Source: Bacillus pumilus (GTDB taxonomy: Bacteria; Bacillota; Bacilli; Bacillales; Bacillaceae). From it: a DNA stretch of 64,000 bases. The stretch is from positions 806,001 to 870,000 of the forward strand of contig NZ_CP027116.1 in assembly GCF_003431975.1 (NCBI RefSeq), read 5' to 3'. The stretch's first letter is position 1; each line of letters starts with the position of its first letter. The notes under the pieces are model-generated. The model was not told where the DNA came from. It saw only the letters and a list, made by a program, of their open reading frames with translations, and made no database searches. Positions 48,704 through 55,486 of the stretch are shown here, piece after piece. Both the position numbers and the translations under genes were made by a program.

Positions 48704-48743
48704 AAAAGCATGACCTTCGATCGGCCGAAGGTCATGCTTTTTT
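48704..48743. terminator. Bidirectional terminator
   Basis: AAAAAGCATGACCTTCG / CGAAGGTCATGCTTTTTT, a 17-bp stem between the DCC-family gene and the convergent HTH-TPR regulator; it includes the end of the latter. Confidence 0.92.
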
Positions 48744-49988
48744 GTAATAGGGGACGTAAGACGCTAAGTGATCAAGCAGCGTTTTCGTATAAGACATATA
48801 GGCACGTTCGTCAAGCTCAGAAGCCGCATAGGAAAGCAAGGTTCTCAGAGCAAACAAGTACTCACTGTGCAGCTCATTGTGCTTAAAGTAAGGAAGGGCT
48901 GCTTCGATCAAATAGGTTTTCAAATCAAGAGGGTTTTCCTCAATCATCAATTTATAGATTTTGATCAAATATAAACAGTTTGGCTGAATACGAGGCTGTT
49001 TTAATAGCTCATGTATGTAGGGAAGTGCTTTTTTGCGGTCATATTCAGCATATAATGTAGCAATCTCATAAAGTGTTTCACAGTAACGTTCTTCTATTTG
49101 TTCTTGATTAAAGTAATTGAGTGAATCTAGTAAATAAGGTACAGCTGAAGAGAAATCACCTTCCCGTTTTAAGAGCACCCCATAATAAAAATAAGCCGTC
49201 ATTTTAATATAGGCATCAGGATATAGGGAAGTGTGCAAAATCACCTCTTTTAAATATTTTTTCGCTGTTTGAAAGGCTTTTAGTTCCAGTGAAATCACAC
49301 CATGAATGAGTGTACAATGAATAATCCGCTTGAAATTGTTCTTTTGTCTATATAAATCCATCGCTTGATGTGTCGCTTCAAGTGCATCACCAAGATGTCC
49401 CATGTTTCCAAGTGCTTTTGCATAGTGATAATATAGGTCGCTTTGTTCAATGGAAGCGTAAGAGAAGCAGCTTTCAAGCTTTTTTAAGCCTTCTTCAAGC
49501 TGACCATTTTTAATGATATGAATGCCATCTAGATATTCAAAAATTTCTTTTTCCGTTTCAATAAAGGTTTTTTCAAATTTTTTAAGCACGCGGTGTGTTT
49601 TTAAAGCGAGTGGCTGCTTGTCTGTTAATAAATAAAATTGAAATAAGGACAAATGATACTGAATGCCTAAATCAAGCGAAAAGAACTGTTCCTCGTGCTG
49701 AATGATCATTTCTGCATTTTGTTCTGCTTGATCGAGTGCATAGAAATACATATTCATTTGAAACTCATCCAAAAGTGACAGCAAGTGACGGGCCTTCTGT
49801 GAGAGCGTTTCTTGGCTGATGCCCAGCCGTTCAAGCAGTAAATTGATCGTATCTTGATTGGCCTCCTTTGAGCCATTTTCGATTTTACTTAAATGAGAGA
49901 CAGAACAAACTCCTTCTGCCAATTCAGATTGAGTCATATTTTGTTTATAACGGTAGAGCTTGATGATTTGCCCGATATTGATTTTCAT
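48732..49988 (-). CDS. XRE-type HTH regulator with TPR domain (PlcR/NprR-like layout)
   Basis: A 418-residue protein. The N-terminal Cro/CI HTH (about 1-60) has YKQNMTQSELAEGVCSVSHL and SKIENG. About nine tetratricopeptide-like helical pairs follow (about 70-415, for example YYHYAKALGNMGHLGDALEA and YAEYDRKKALPYIHELLKQP). This is the layout of the RRNPP quorum-sensing regulators, in which the TPR groove binds a short secreted peptide. No partner peptide gene was found next to it. The start at 49988 has GGGAGG upstream. Confidence 0.82.
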   Translation of the reverse strand: MKINIGQIIKLYRYKQNMTQSELAEGVCSVSHLSKIENGSKEANQDTINLLLERLGISQETLSQKARHLLSLLDEFQMNMYFYALDQAEQNAEMIIQHEEQFFSLDLGIQYHLSLFQFYLLTDKQPLALKTHRVLKKFEKTFIETEKEIFEYLDGIHIIKNGQLEEGLKKLESCFSYASIEQSDLYYHYAKALGNMGHLGDALEATHQAMDLYRQKNNFKRIIHCTLIHGVISLELKAFQTAKKYLKEVILHTSLYPDAYIKMTAYFYYGVLLKREGDFSSAVPYLLDSLNYFNQEQIEERYCETLYEIATLYAEYDRKKALPYIHELLKQPRIQPNCLYLIKIYKLMIEENPLDLKTYLIEAALPYFKHNELHSEYLFALRTLLSYAASELDERAYMSYTKTLLDHLASYVPYYKKA

Positions 49989-50213
49989 TCCATCCAGAAG
50001 CCTCCCTTCCAATCATGGGTTGAAAGCCTTTTGACAAAAGAACCGAATCAGACAAAATGGGAATACCTGATATCATTTCATCATCTTGGTTTTTTTCTCA
50101 AAATTTGTTTAAAACGTAATATGATTGTAACATTACTTGAAAAACTCAAACAACTTTTTAGCAGACCGGAAGGGTAACACCATTTGCAACTGCTCGAAAT
50201 GATGTTTATAATG

Positions 50214-50232
50214 TGAATGAGAATCAATTTCA
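50214..50232. promoter_or_regulatory. Fur box upstream of yfhC
   Basis: TGAATGAGAATCAATTTCA; the 15-bp part from 50218 (TGAGAATCAATTTCA) fits the 7-1-7 Fur consensus at most positions. It lies about 30 bases before the start at 50261. Confidence 0.7.
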
Positions 50233-50260
50233 ATTAAAATTGATTGAAAGGATGACATAT

Positions 50261-50848
50261 ATGCCAGAAATCAAACAACAAACAGAAGCGTTAACAGTTC
50301 GAGACGCTGTCAGATATAGACGATCCATTCGAAAATTCAAAGAAACACCGGTGACCGTTGAGCAGCTTCAGCCGTTATTAGAGGATGCGGTCTATGCACC
50401 GAATCATAAAATCACGGAGCCATGGCGCTTTCTATATGCGGTGACGGATGAAGCGAAAGCGGTATTTGTTGAGCGGTTCATTGCTTTCTTTAAGCGCAAC
50501 AACCCAGACGCAAAAGAAGAAAAGATCAATCAGTACAGAGATTATTTTTCTAAAGTACCAGCACTTTTACTTGTTGTTCTAAAAGAAGACGAAAATCCAG
50601 TTGTGAGAAATGATGATTTTGCCGCTGTGAGCACGCTTATTCAAAACTTCCAGCTGCTTGCTTGGGATCAAGGGATCGGTATGGTCTGGAAGAGTGGCCG
50701 CATCTTATACGACAAAGGCTTTCAACAGGACATGGGCTTAAAGGAAAATGAGCGATTTGCTGCAATCCTTCACATTGGTTATCCAGAAGAGGTACCTGAG
50801 GAAAAATCACGTCAGAAAGCATCAAGTCTTTTAACTGAAATTAAATAA
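50261..50848 (+). CDS. yfhC: Nitroreductase-family protein
   Basis: A 195-residue FMN-dependent nitroreductase-fold enzyme: RYRRSIRKFKETPVTVEQLQ and LEDAVYAPNHKITEPWRF bind FMN, and AAVSTLIQNFQLLAWDQGIG and IGYPEEVPEEKSR are C-terminal family motifs. It probably reduces quinones or nitro compounds with NAD(P)H. The start is set at the ATG at 50261 with AAAGGATG upstream; the frame could extend to 50213 but would include the Fur box. Position and iron-box control match B. subtilis yfhC. Confidence 0.9.
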   Translation: MPEIKQQTEALTVRDAVRYRRSIRKFKETPVTVEQLQPLLEDAVYAPNHKITEPWRFLYAVTDEAKAVFVERFIAFFKRNNPDAKEEKINQYRDYFSKVPALLLVVLKEDENPVVRNDDFAAVSTLIQNFQLLAWDQGIGMVWKSGRILYDKGFQQDMGLKENERFAAILHIGYPEEVPEEKSRQKASSLLTEIK

Positions 50849-50850
50849 AG

Positions 50851-50881
50851 AAAAGCAGACCGCTAGAGGGTCTGCTTTTTT
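50851..50881. terminator. Terminator between yfhC and yfhD
   Basis: AAAAGCAGACC / GGGTCTGCTTTTTT around GCTAGA; usable from both sides. Confidence 0.9.
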
Positions 50882-50883
50882 AC

Positions 50884-51039
50884 TTATTGTTTTTTGGCGC
50901 GCTGGTCGGCTGCTTTCATACGTGCCATTGCTTTTACGTCATTCGGATCTGCAAGTTCTTTGGAAAATTCAACATATTCGCCATCCGACTCTTGTGCTGC
51001 AAGCTCGTGGTTGGTTTTTTGGTGTTGGTCTTTTTTCAA
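50884..51039 (-). CDS. yfhD: YfhD-family small protein
   Basis: A 51-residue very hydrophilic protein from a TTG at 51039 behind AAGGAGG: LKKDQHQKTNHELAAQESDG followed by EYVEFSKELADPNDVKAMAR and a lysine-rich end. Composition and position, before yfhE and convergent with yfhC, match YfhD of B. subtilis, a small protein of unknown function found in spore-formers. It is transcribed with yfhE. Confidence 0.85.
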   Translation of the reverse strand: MKKDQHQKTNHELAAQESDGEYVEFSKELADPNDVKAMARMKAADQRAKKQ

Positions 51040-51100
51040 AGCTTTTCCCTCCTTTACAAGATCACCTTAGTTATGTGCTTGTTGGAGTGGAATATCCATC

Positions 51101-51211
51101 TTATTTGTTTCTTTTTTCTGCTGCTCTTTCCGCTTTTTTGAATTCCTGCTGATACAGGACTTCCTGGGTTTTTTTCAGCTTTGAAGTTGGCTGGTGTTCT
51201 TTTTTCTTCAT
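51101..51211 (-). CDS. yfhE: YfhE-family small protein
   Basis: A 36-residue basic peptide-sized protein: MKKKEHQPTSKLKKTQEVLY, QQEFKKAERAAEKRNK. It matches the YfhE family in length and pattern (K-x-x-Q-E-V-L-Y-x-x-E-F-K). The ATG at 51211 follows GAGGGGGCG. It lies between yfhF and yfhD on the same strand. Function unknown; a single charged helix is expected. Confidence 0.85.
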   Translation of the reverse strand: MKKKEHQPTSKLKKTQEVLYQQEFKKAERAAEKRNK

Positions 51212-51263
51212 CAAAATCGCCCCCTCATCTCATTTCTAATAGGATGGGTGTTTTTGACAAAAA

Positions 51264-52160
51264 TTATTCCTCTGAATGCAAAATCGCTTCTTTTAATTCA
51301 GGATACAAAAAGTCATAAGAAGAAAGCAAAGCCTTCTTCGGAAGCGCACGCTGTCCTTCTAAAACAAGTAATGACATTTCGCCAAGTGCCGTTTGAATGA
51401 CAAAGGATGGAACCTTCAGCCAGTGGGGGCGGTGAAGGGCAGACGCAATCGTTTGTCCGAGCTGCTTCATTTGAACAGGATTCGGTGATGTGACATTGAG
51501 TGGACCTGAGATGTTGTCATTGTGTATGGCATAAGCAATAAGATGTGCTACATCTTCGACATGAACCCATGAAACCCATTGCGAGCCGGGGCCAATCGTT
51601 CCACCGGCAAACAGTTTATATGGTAGTGTCATCAGTGGCAGTGTCCCTTTTTCTCCTAATACGACGCCGAAGCGTGTGTAGACGGTACGAATGCCGAGTG
51701 TTTCAATCTTTTGCCCCTCAGCTTCCCAAAGTTTAGATGTATGACTTAAGAAATCAGTATCCGCAGGAGGTGATTCCTCCGTAAAATCTCCTGTTTGAGA
51801 CGTGCCATAAATTCCGACAGCACTTGCTTGAATGAGCACAGATGGTTTCGATTCCTGCGCTTCTATAATGCGCCTTACTTCTTGTGTGGATTGAATGCGG
51901 CTGGAGAGGATGCCTTCTTTTGCCTTGTCTGTCCAGCGTGTGAAAATGGATTTTCCAGCAAGGTTAATCCAGACATCAATCGCAGGCAATTCATGCTCGG
52001 GCGCAGCACCTTCTGTCAGCCACTGCACATAGTGTAAATGATTTTGTTCGGATTCCTTTGGATTTCTTGTTAAAATATATAGATGATGTCCTTCAGCAGC
52101 GAGCACTTTAGTGACGTGCTGGCCGATAAAACCGGTTCCTCCGGTGATGGCGATATTCAA
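51264..52160 (-). CDS. yfhF: TIGR01777-family NAD-dependent epimerase-like protein
   Basis: A 298-residue extended short-chain dehydrogenase. The N-terminal dinucleotide site is ITGGTGFIGQHVTKVLAAEG, followed by VWINLAGKSIFTRWTDKAK, QASAVGIYGTSQTGDFTEES, RFGVVLGEKGTLPLMTLPYK and WVSWVHVEDVAHLIAYAIHN. The C-terminal DUF1731 domain is LKVPSFVIQTALGEM to the end. It matches B. subtilis YfhF. Substrate unknown. The start at 52160 lies behind AGGAGAG. Divergent from recX. Confidence 0.92.
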   Translation of the reverse strand: MNIAITGGTGFIGQHVTKVLAAEGHHLYILTRNPKESEQNHLHYVQWLTEGAAPEHELPAIDVWINLAGKSIFTRWTDKAKEGILSSRIQSTQEVRRIIEAQESKPSVLIQASAVGIYGTSQTGDFTEESPPADTDFLSHTSKLWEAEGQKIETLGIRTVYTRFGVVLGEKGTLPLMTLPYKLFAGGTIGPGSQWVSWVHVEDVAHLIAYAIHNDNISGPLNVTSPNPVQMKQLGQTIASALHRPHWLKVPSFVIQTALGEMSLLVLEGQRALPKKALLSSYDFLYPELKEAILHSEE

Positions 52161-52254
52161 TTGACATCTCTCCTCTCATATACATACTTATATCTTTCAC
52201 GATTTTGAATCAGAAGAAACATCCTGACTGTTTAAAAAAAGGGGTGATCACAGG

Positions 52255-53046
52255 ATGCCTTATATTACAAAAATCTCCGCTCAGAAAAAAAATACGGAGC
52301 GAGTGAACATTTTTCTTGATGAAAAGTACGCCTTTAGCGTTGATCTAGATGTGCTCGTTCAGCACGATTTGAAAAAAGGGAAAGAGCTGGACGAAGCAGA
52401 TATCATTGAAATTCAATTCGGTGATGCTGTGAAAAAAGGATTTCACCAGGCTGTCGATTATTTATCCTACCGGATGAGATCAGTAAAAGAAGTGGCTGAT
52501 TATTTGACGAAAAAAGAAATTCCAGCACCTGCTATTAGTGAAATTATACACAAATTAAAGGATTACAAGTATGTAAACGATCTTGAATTTGCGGAAGCCT
52601 ATGTAAGCACCCATCGTAAAACGAATAGTAAAGGGCCGTCCGTCCTCAAAAAAGAGCTAAAGCTTAAAGGGATAGACGATGACACCATTGAACAAGCCCT
52701 ATCGCAATACCCTGATGATTTACAGCTGGAGGAAGCTGTGAAGCAGGTCCAGAAGCTTGTGAGAAAAGAAAAAAATCGTTCCGCAAAAGAGATCGAGCAG
52801 CGCATCAAGCTGCAGCTACAACGAAAGGGATTTTCGTTTGAGATGATTGATAAAGCCCTTCAAGAAGCCTATGATGGACAAGAAGAGGAAAAGGAAGAAG
52901 AAGCCCTCCTCTATATGATGGAGAAGGCAAAACGCAAGGTAGGATATGACGGCTCATTTGAAAAGAAGATGAAAGTGAAGCAATTTTTATTCAGAAAAGG
53001 CTTTGATCTTGACGCAATTGATCACGTTTTAGACAAAGGGGAATGA
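52255..53046 (+). CDS. recX: RecX regulatory protein
   Basis: A 263-residue protein of the long Gram-positive RecX type, with three-helix repeats: RMRSVKEVADYLTKKEIPAP, YKYVNDLEFAEAYVSTHRKT, GPSVLKKELKLKGIDDDTIE and the late FLFRKGFDLDAIDHVLDKGE. RecX modulates RecA filaments during recombination and the SOS response. It corresponds to B. subtilis YfhG (264 residues). AAGGGGTGATC precedes the ATG. yfhH starts four bases after its stop, forming a two-gene operon. Confidence 0.93.
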   Translation: MPYITKISAQKKNTERVNIFLDEKYAFSVDLDVLVQHDLKKGKELDEADIIEIQFGDAVKKGFHQAVDYLSYRMRSVKEVADYLTKKEIPAPAISEIIHKLKDYKYVNDLEFAEAYVSTHRKTNSKGPSVLKKELKLKGIDDDTIEQALSQYPDDLQLEEAVKQVQKLVRKEKNRSAKEIEQRIKLQLQRKGFSFEMIDKALQEAYDGQEEEKEEEALLYMMEKAKRKVGYDGSFEKKMKVKQFLFRKGFDLDAIDHVLDKGE

Positions 53047-53049
53047 CAG

Positions 53050-53364
53050 ATGGACAAACGTTATAGTGAAATGACGGAATACGAATTGAAGCAGGAGATT
53101 GCCTCTCTTTCTGAAAAAGCACGAAAGGCTGAGCAGCTTGGCATTGTGAATGAATATGCCGTTTTAGAACGGAAGATCGATATGGCCAAAGCCTACTTAT
53201 TAGATCCAGCACTCATTCAAACCAAAACGACCTATCAAATCAAAGATACAGACGAAGAGTTTTACGTGGAATATTTAAATGGCGTATTTGCGTGGGGATA
53301 CAGAGTATCAGCTCCAAATAAGGAAGATGCACTGCCGATTTCAATGCTTACGAAAAAGGACTGA
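53050..53364 (+). CDS. yfhH: YfhH (DUF1811) protein
   Basis: A 104-residue protein with an N-terminal helical hairpin (MDKRYSEMTEYELKQEIASL, AVLERKIDMAKAYLLDP) followed by an SH3-like beta domain (TYQIKDTDEEFYVEYLNGVF, AWGYRVS). It is the DUF1811 family, YfhH in B. subtilis, always near recX; a structural role without known enzymatic activity. It is coupled to recX and ends in a strong shared terminator. Confidence 0.9.
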   Translation: MDKRYSEMTEYELKQEIASLSEKARKAEQLGIVNEYAVLERKIDMAKAYLLDPALIQTKTTYQIKDTDEEFYVEYLNGVFAWGYRVSAPNKEDALPISMLTKKD

Positions 53365-53384
53365 TCTCTAGGATCAGTCCTTTT
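53353..53384. terminator. Bidirectional terminator between yfhH and the YpzG-like gene
   Basis: AAAAAGGACTGATC / GGATCAGTCCTTTT around TCTA; it overlaps the yfhH stop codon. Confidence 0.9.
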
Positions 53385-53386
53385 CT

Positions 53387-53560
53387 TTACTTCGAACGCT
53401 GTTTACGGACGTTGTTCTGAAGTACGATGTCGTGCTGCGTTTGCTGCGTTTCTCCGTTGACCTGAGAGGCAGAATGCTTTGCATTCGCCCATGGTTGAGG
53501 GTAAGCAGTTGTCCTTAATTGAACAAAGTCTTCCATATACGATTTCCCATTTGAACTCAT
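53387..53560 (-). CDS. YpzG-like small protein
   Basis: A 57-residue hydrophilic protein: YMEDFVQLRTTAYPQPWANA then KHSASQVNGETQQTQHDIVL and a basic end. The segment PWANAKHSASQVNGETQ matches the YpzG-like family, small proteins with a conserved NGET core that are common in spore-formers. The ATG at 53560 follows GGGAGTG. It is adjacent to sspK on the same strand, 25 bases downstream, so both are probably made in the developing spore. Confidence 0.75.
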   Translation of the reverse strand: MSSNGKSYMEDFVQLRTTAYPQPWANAKHSASQVNGETQQTQHDIVLQNNVRKQRSK

Positions 53561-53585
53561 ATCTCAAGCACTCCCTTTGGAAAAA

Positions 53586-53735
53586 TTAGCGTTTCCCTGA
53601 TGCCCTCATTCGTTCCTGTGGACGTGTATTCGTCTCACCATTCGGCCTTTTAGACACAAAAGCATCTGTGGCGCCTGGCTCGCCTTCAAACTTGTGATTC
53701 ACTTGATTTGGAAAGCCTTTTGCTTTATTACGCAT
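53586..53735 (-). CDS. sspK: Small acid-soluble spore protein K
   Basis: A 49-residue protein, [20 protein letters not shown] then [20 protein letters not shown], recognisable as SspK by the N-terminal basic KGFP, KFEGEP and the C-terminal [11 protein letters not shown]. Minor SASP family member expressed in the forespore. The start at 53735 has GGAGGG upstream. It lies between yfhH and yfhJ as in B. subtilis. Confidence 0.9.
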   Translation of the reverse strand: MRNKAKGFPNQVNHKFEGEPGATDAFVSKRPNGETNTRPQERMRASGKR

Positions 53736-53851
53736 ATCGATTCCCTCCAAACAATACAAATCATTTGCGTCTTTTGAAGACGTAAGGGTAGTATATGAAA
53801 AAAGAGGTTTTTTTAAAAAGGCACTTTCTGCTAGATGAAGGAGGAACCGAC

Positions 53852-54124
53852 ATGGAACAATACTTTGAACGACTAACAGAACAACTCATGGAAAAAAACA
53901 ATATGCTCACATATGACGAAGCCCGTACATGGGTAGAGCTGCTTTGGAGTGATTTTGAAACGACCTATGCAAAGGCTGGCCGTAAGTATAAAGGGCAGGA
54001 AACAACCGAACGAATTGTCCAAGAGTGGATTGAGAGCTACGGTGCGCAGCTGCATCTATTTCAAAATAAACAATCAAAGGCAAACGAGCATCTTCAAGGG
54101 CAGAACAAAGGGCTGCTTCATTAA
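53852..54124 (+). CDS. yfhJ: YfhJ (WVELL-domain) protein
   Basis: A 90-residue protein with the WVELL signature in [20 protein letters not shown] (about 28-47), characteristic of the YfhJ family of small Bacillus proteins. The rest is helical and polar. Function unknown. The ATG at 53852 follows AAGGAGG; an in-frame extension to 53795 has no comparable site. It is divergent from sspK. Confidence 0.88.
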   Translation: MEQYFERLTEQLMEKNNMLTYDEARTWVELLWSDFETTYAKAGRKYKGQETTERIVQEWIESYGAQLHLFQNKQSKANEHLQGQNKGLLH

Positions 54125-54145
54125 AAGAAGGGCCCCGCTCATTTT
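54110..54145 (+). terminator. Probable terminator of yfhJ
   Basis: GGGC-T-GCTTC / GAAG-G-GCCC imperfect stem overlapping the end of yfhJ, followed within a few bases by seven T. The 291-base gap to csbB otherwise shows only a TATAAT at 54293-54298. Confidence 0.5.
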
Positions 54146-54415
54146 TTTCAATAAATAGGTAAATATATAAATGAGCAAACAATTTTATGATACAATACCC
54201 AGTCTGTGATTGAAATTACAGGCTTTTTACAATGGTTAAACTTAAAATTACATTAAATTCATCTTGCTGAAAATCATTGGAAATAAAACTTTGATATAAT
54301 GGAACGATTAAAGAGATATGTAATTTATGGATAATAAAAAAGGGTTTCGTTTCCTGACAAAAAAGGAATAATGAACATATCAGACTATGTGAAAAAAGTG
54401 AAGAGAAGGTGCGAT

Positions 54416-55399
54416 ATGGAACGGGAATTGCTCTCTGTTATAATTCCTTCTTACAATGAAGGTGAAAACATCAGAAGAATCTTTGAGGCACTCGAGGAAG
54501 AGTTTCGCGATTTTCATTATGACTTTGAAATCATCTTTATTAATGATGGAAGCAAGGACAACACACTTCAATACATGAGAGAGCTCTCTCGCAAAAGTGC
54601 AAAGGTGAAATACATTTCCTTCTCACGTAACTTTGGGAAGGAAGCCGCCATTCTGGCAGGACTGGAACATGTCAAGGGAGAAGCTGCGATCATCATGGAC
54701 GCCGACTTGCAGCACCCGACGTATTTAATTCAAGACTTTGTCAGAGGGTATGAAGAAGGCTATCATCAAGTCATCGCCAAACGGAACCGTAAAGGAGACA
54801 GCAAGCTTCGCTCTTACTTATCATCGTTGTACTATAAAGTGATGAACAAGGTAGTCGAAGTGGACTTGCGTGATGGTGTCGGAGACTTCCGTTTAATTTC
54901 CCGCCAGGCAATCGATGCATTGCTTCAGTTAAAAGAGGGAAATCGTTTTTCAAAAGGGCTTTTTTGCTGGATTGGGTTTGAAGAAAAGGTCATCTACTAT
55001 GAAAATGTTGAAAGACAGCACGGTGATACAAAATGGTCACTGAAGAAGTTGTTTAACTATGGCATAGATGGCGTCATTTCTTTTAACAACCGCCCGCTTC
55101 GTATTTGTTTTTATACTGGCATACTGATCTTATTCCTCTCTTTGATTTACATCGTGGCCACCTTTATTCAAATTGTCAGAACGGGTGTGATGGTACCTGG
55201 TTATTTCACTTTAATATCGGCTGTGCTTTTCCTCGGAGGTGTCCAGCTTTTGAGTCTAGGTGTGATTGGAGAATATATTGGCCGCATTTATTATGAAACG
55301 AAAAAGAGGCCGCATTATTTGATCCAAGAATCAAATGTCATGCAGCAAGAGACAAGCTCTAAGGAACAAGACCGAGTGTTAACACAGTTATTTAAATAA
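54416..55399 (+). CDS. csbB: Family 2 glycosyltransferase CsbB
   Basis: A 327-residue polyprenyl-phosphate glycosyltransferase: GT-A domain with VIIPSYNEGENIRRIF, IFINDGSKDNTLQYMREL, AAIIMDADLQHPTYLIQDF (DxD-type site) and FSRNFGKEAAILAGLEH, then two C-terminal membrane helices. It matches B. subtilis CsbB closely along its length. In B. subtilis CsbB works with the membrane glycosyltransferase YfhO to put GlcNAc on lipoteichoic acid, and yfhO follows here too. The start at 54416 has AGAAGGTG; an alternative ATG at 54371 adds 15 residues. csbB is sigma-B controlled in B. subtilis; I could not identify that promoter by eye. Confidence 0.93.
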   Translation: MERELLSVIIPSYNEGENIRRIFEALEEEFRDFHYDFEIIFINDGSKDNTLQYMRELSRKSAKVKYISFSRNFGKEAAILAGLEHVKGEAAIIMDADLQHPTYLIQDFVRGYEEGYHQVIAKRNRKGDSKLRSYLSSLYYKVMNKVVEVDLRDGVGDFRLISRQAIDALLQLKEGNRFSKGLFCWIGFEEKVIYYENVERQHGDTKWSLKKLFNYGIDGVISFNNRPLRICFYTGILILFLSLIYIVATFIQIVRTGVMVPGYFTLISAVLFLGGVQLLSLGVIGEYIGRIYYETKKRPHYLIQESNVMQQETSSKEQDRVLTQLFK

Positions 55400-55412
55400 C
55401 GTGGAGTCAAAT

Positions 55413-55451
55413 AACCGGCAAGCACGAATCGCTTGCTGGGTTGTTTTGTTT
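55413..55451 (+). terminator. Terminator-like hairpin between csbB and yfhO
   Basis: AACCGGCAAGC / GCTTGCTGGGTT around ACGAATC, then TGTTTTGTTT; probably partial read-through into yfhO. Confidence 0.65.
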
Positions 55452-55486
55452 CAAGGAACAATGGATCTTTTGTGGAAAGGATTTAG

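Noticed and set aside
48732..49988. RRNPP quorum-sensing system with a cognate peptide
   Set aside because: The regulator has the right layout, but no small secreted peptide gene was found in the adjacent 340-bp and 270-bp gaps, so a complete system is not claimed.
50887..51152. Plus-strand ORFs of 76-84 codons between yfhC and yfhF
   Set aside because: They are antisense to yfhD and yfhE, which have family matches and ribosome sites on the minus strand.
53387..53735. Intergenic gap between yfhH and yfhJ as empty
   Set aside because: It holds two short minus-strand genes, a YpzG-like gene and sspK, below usual ORF length cut-offs.
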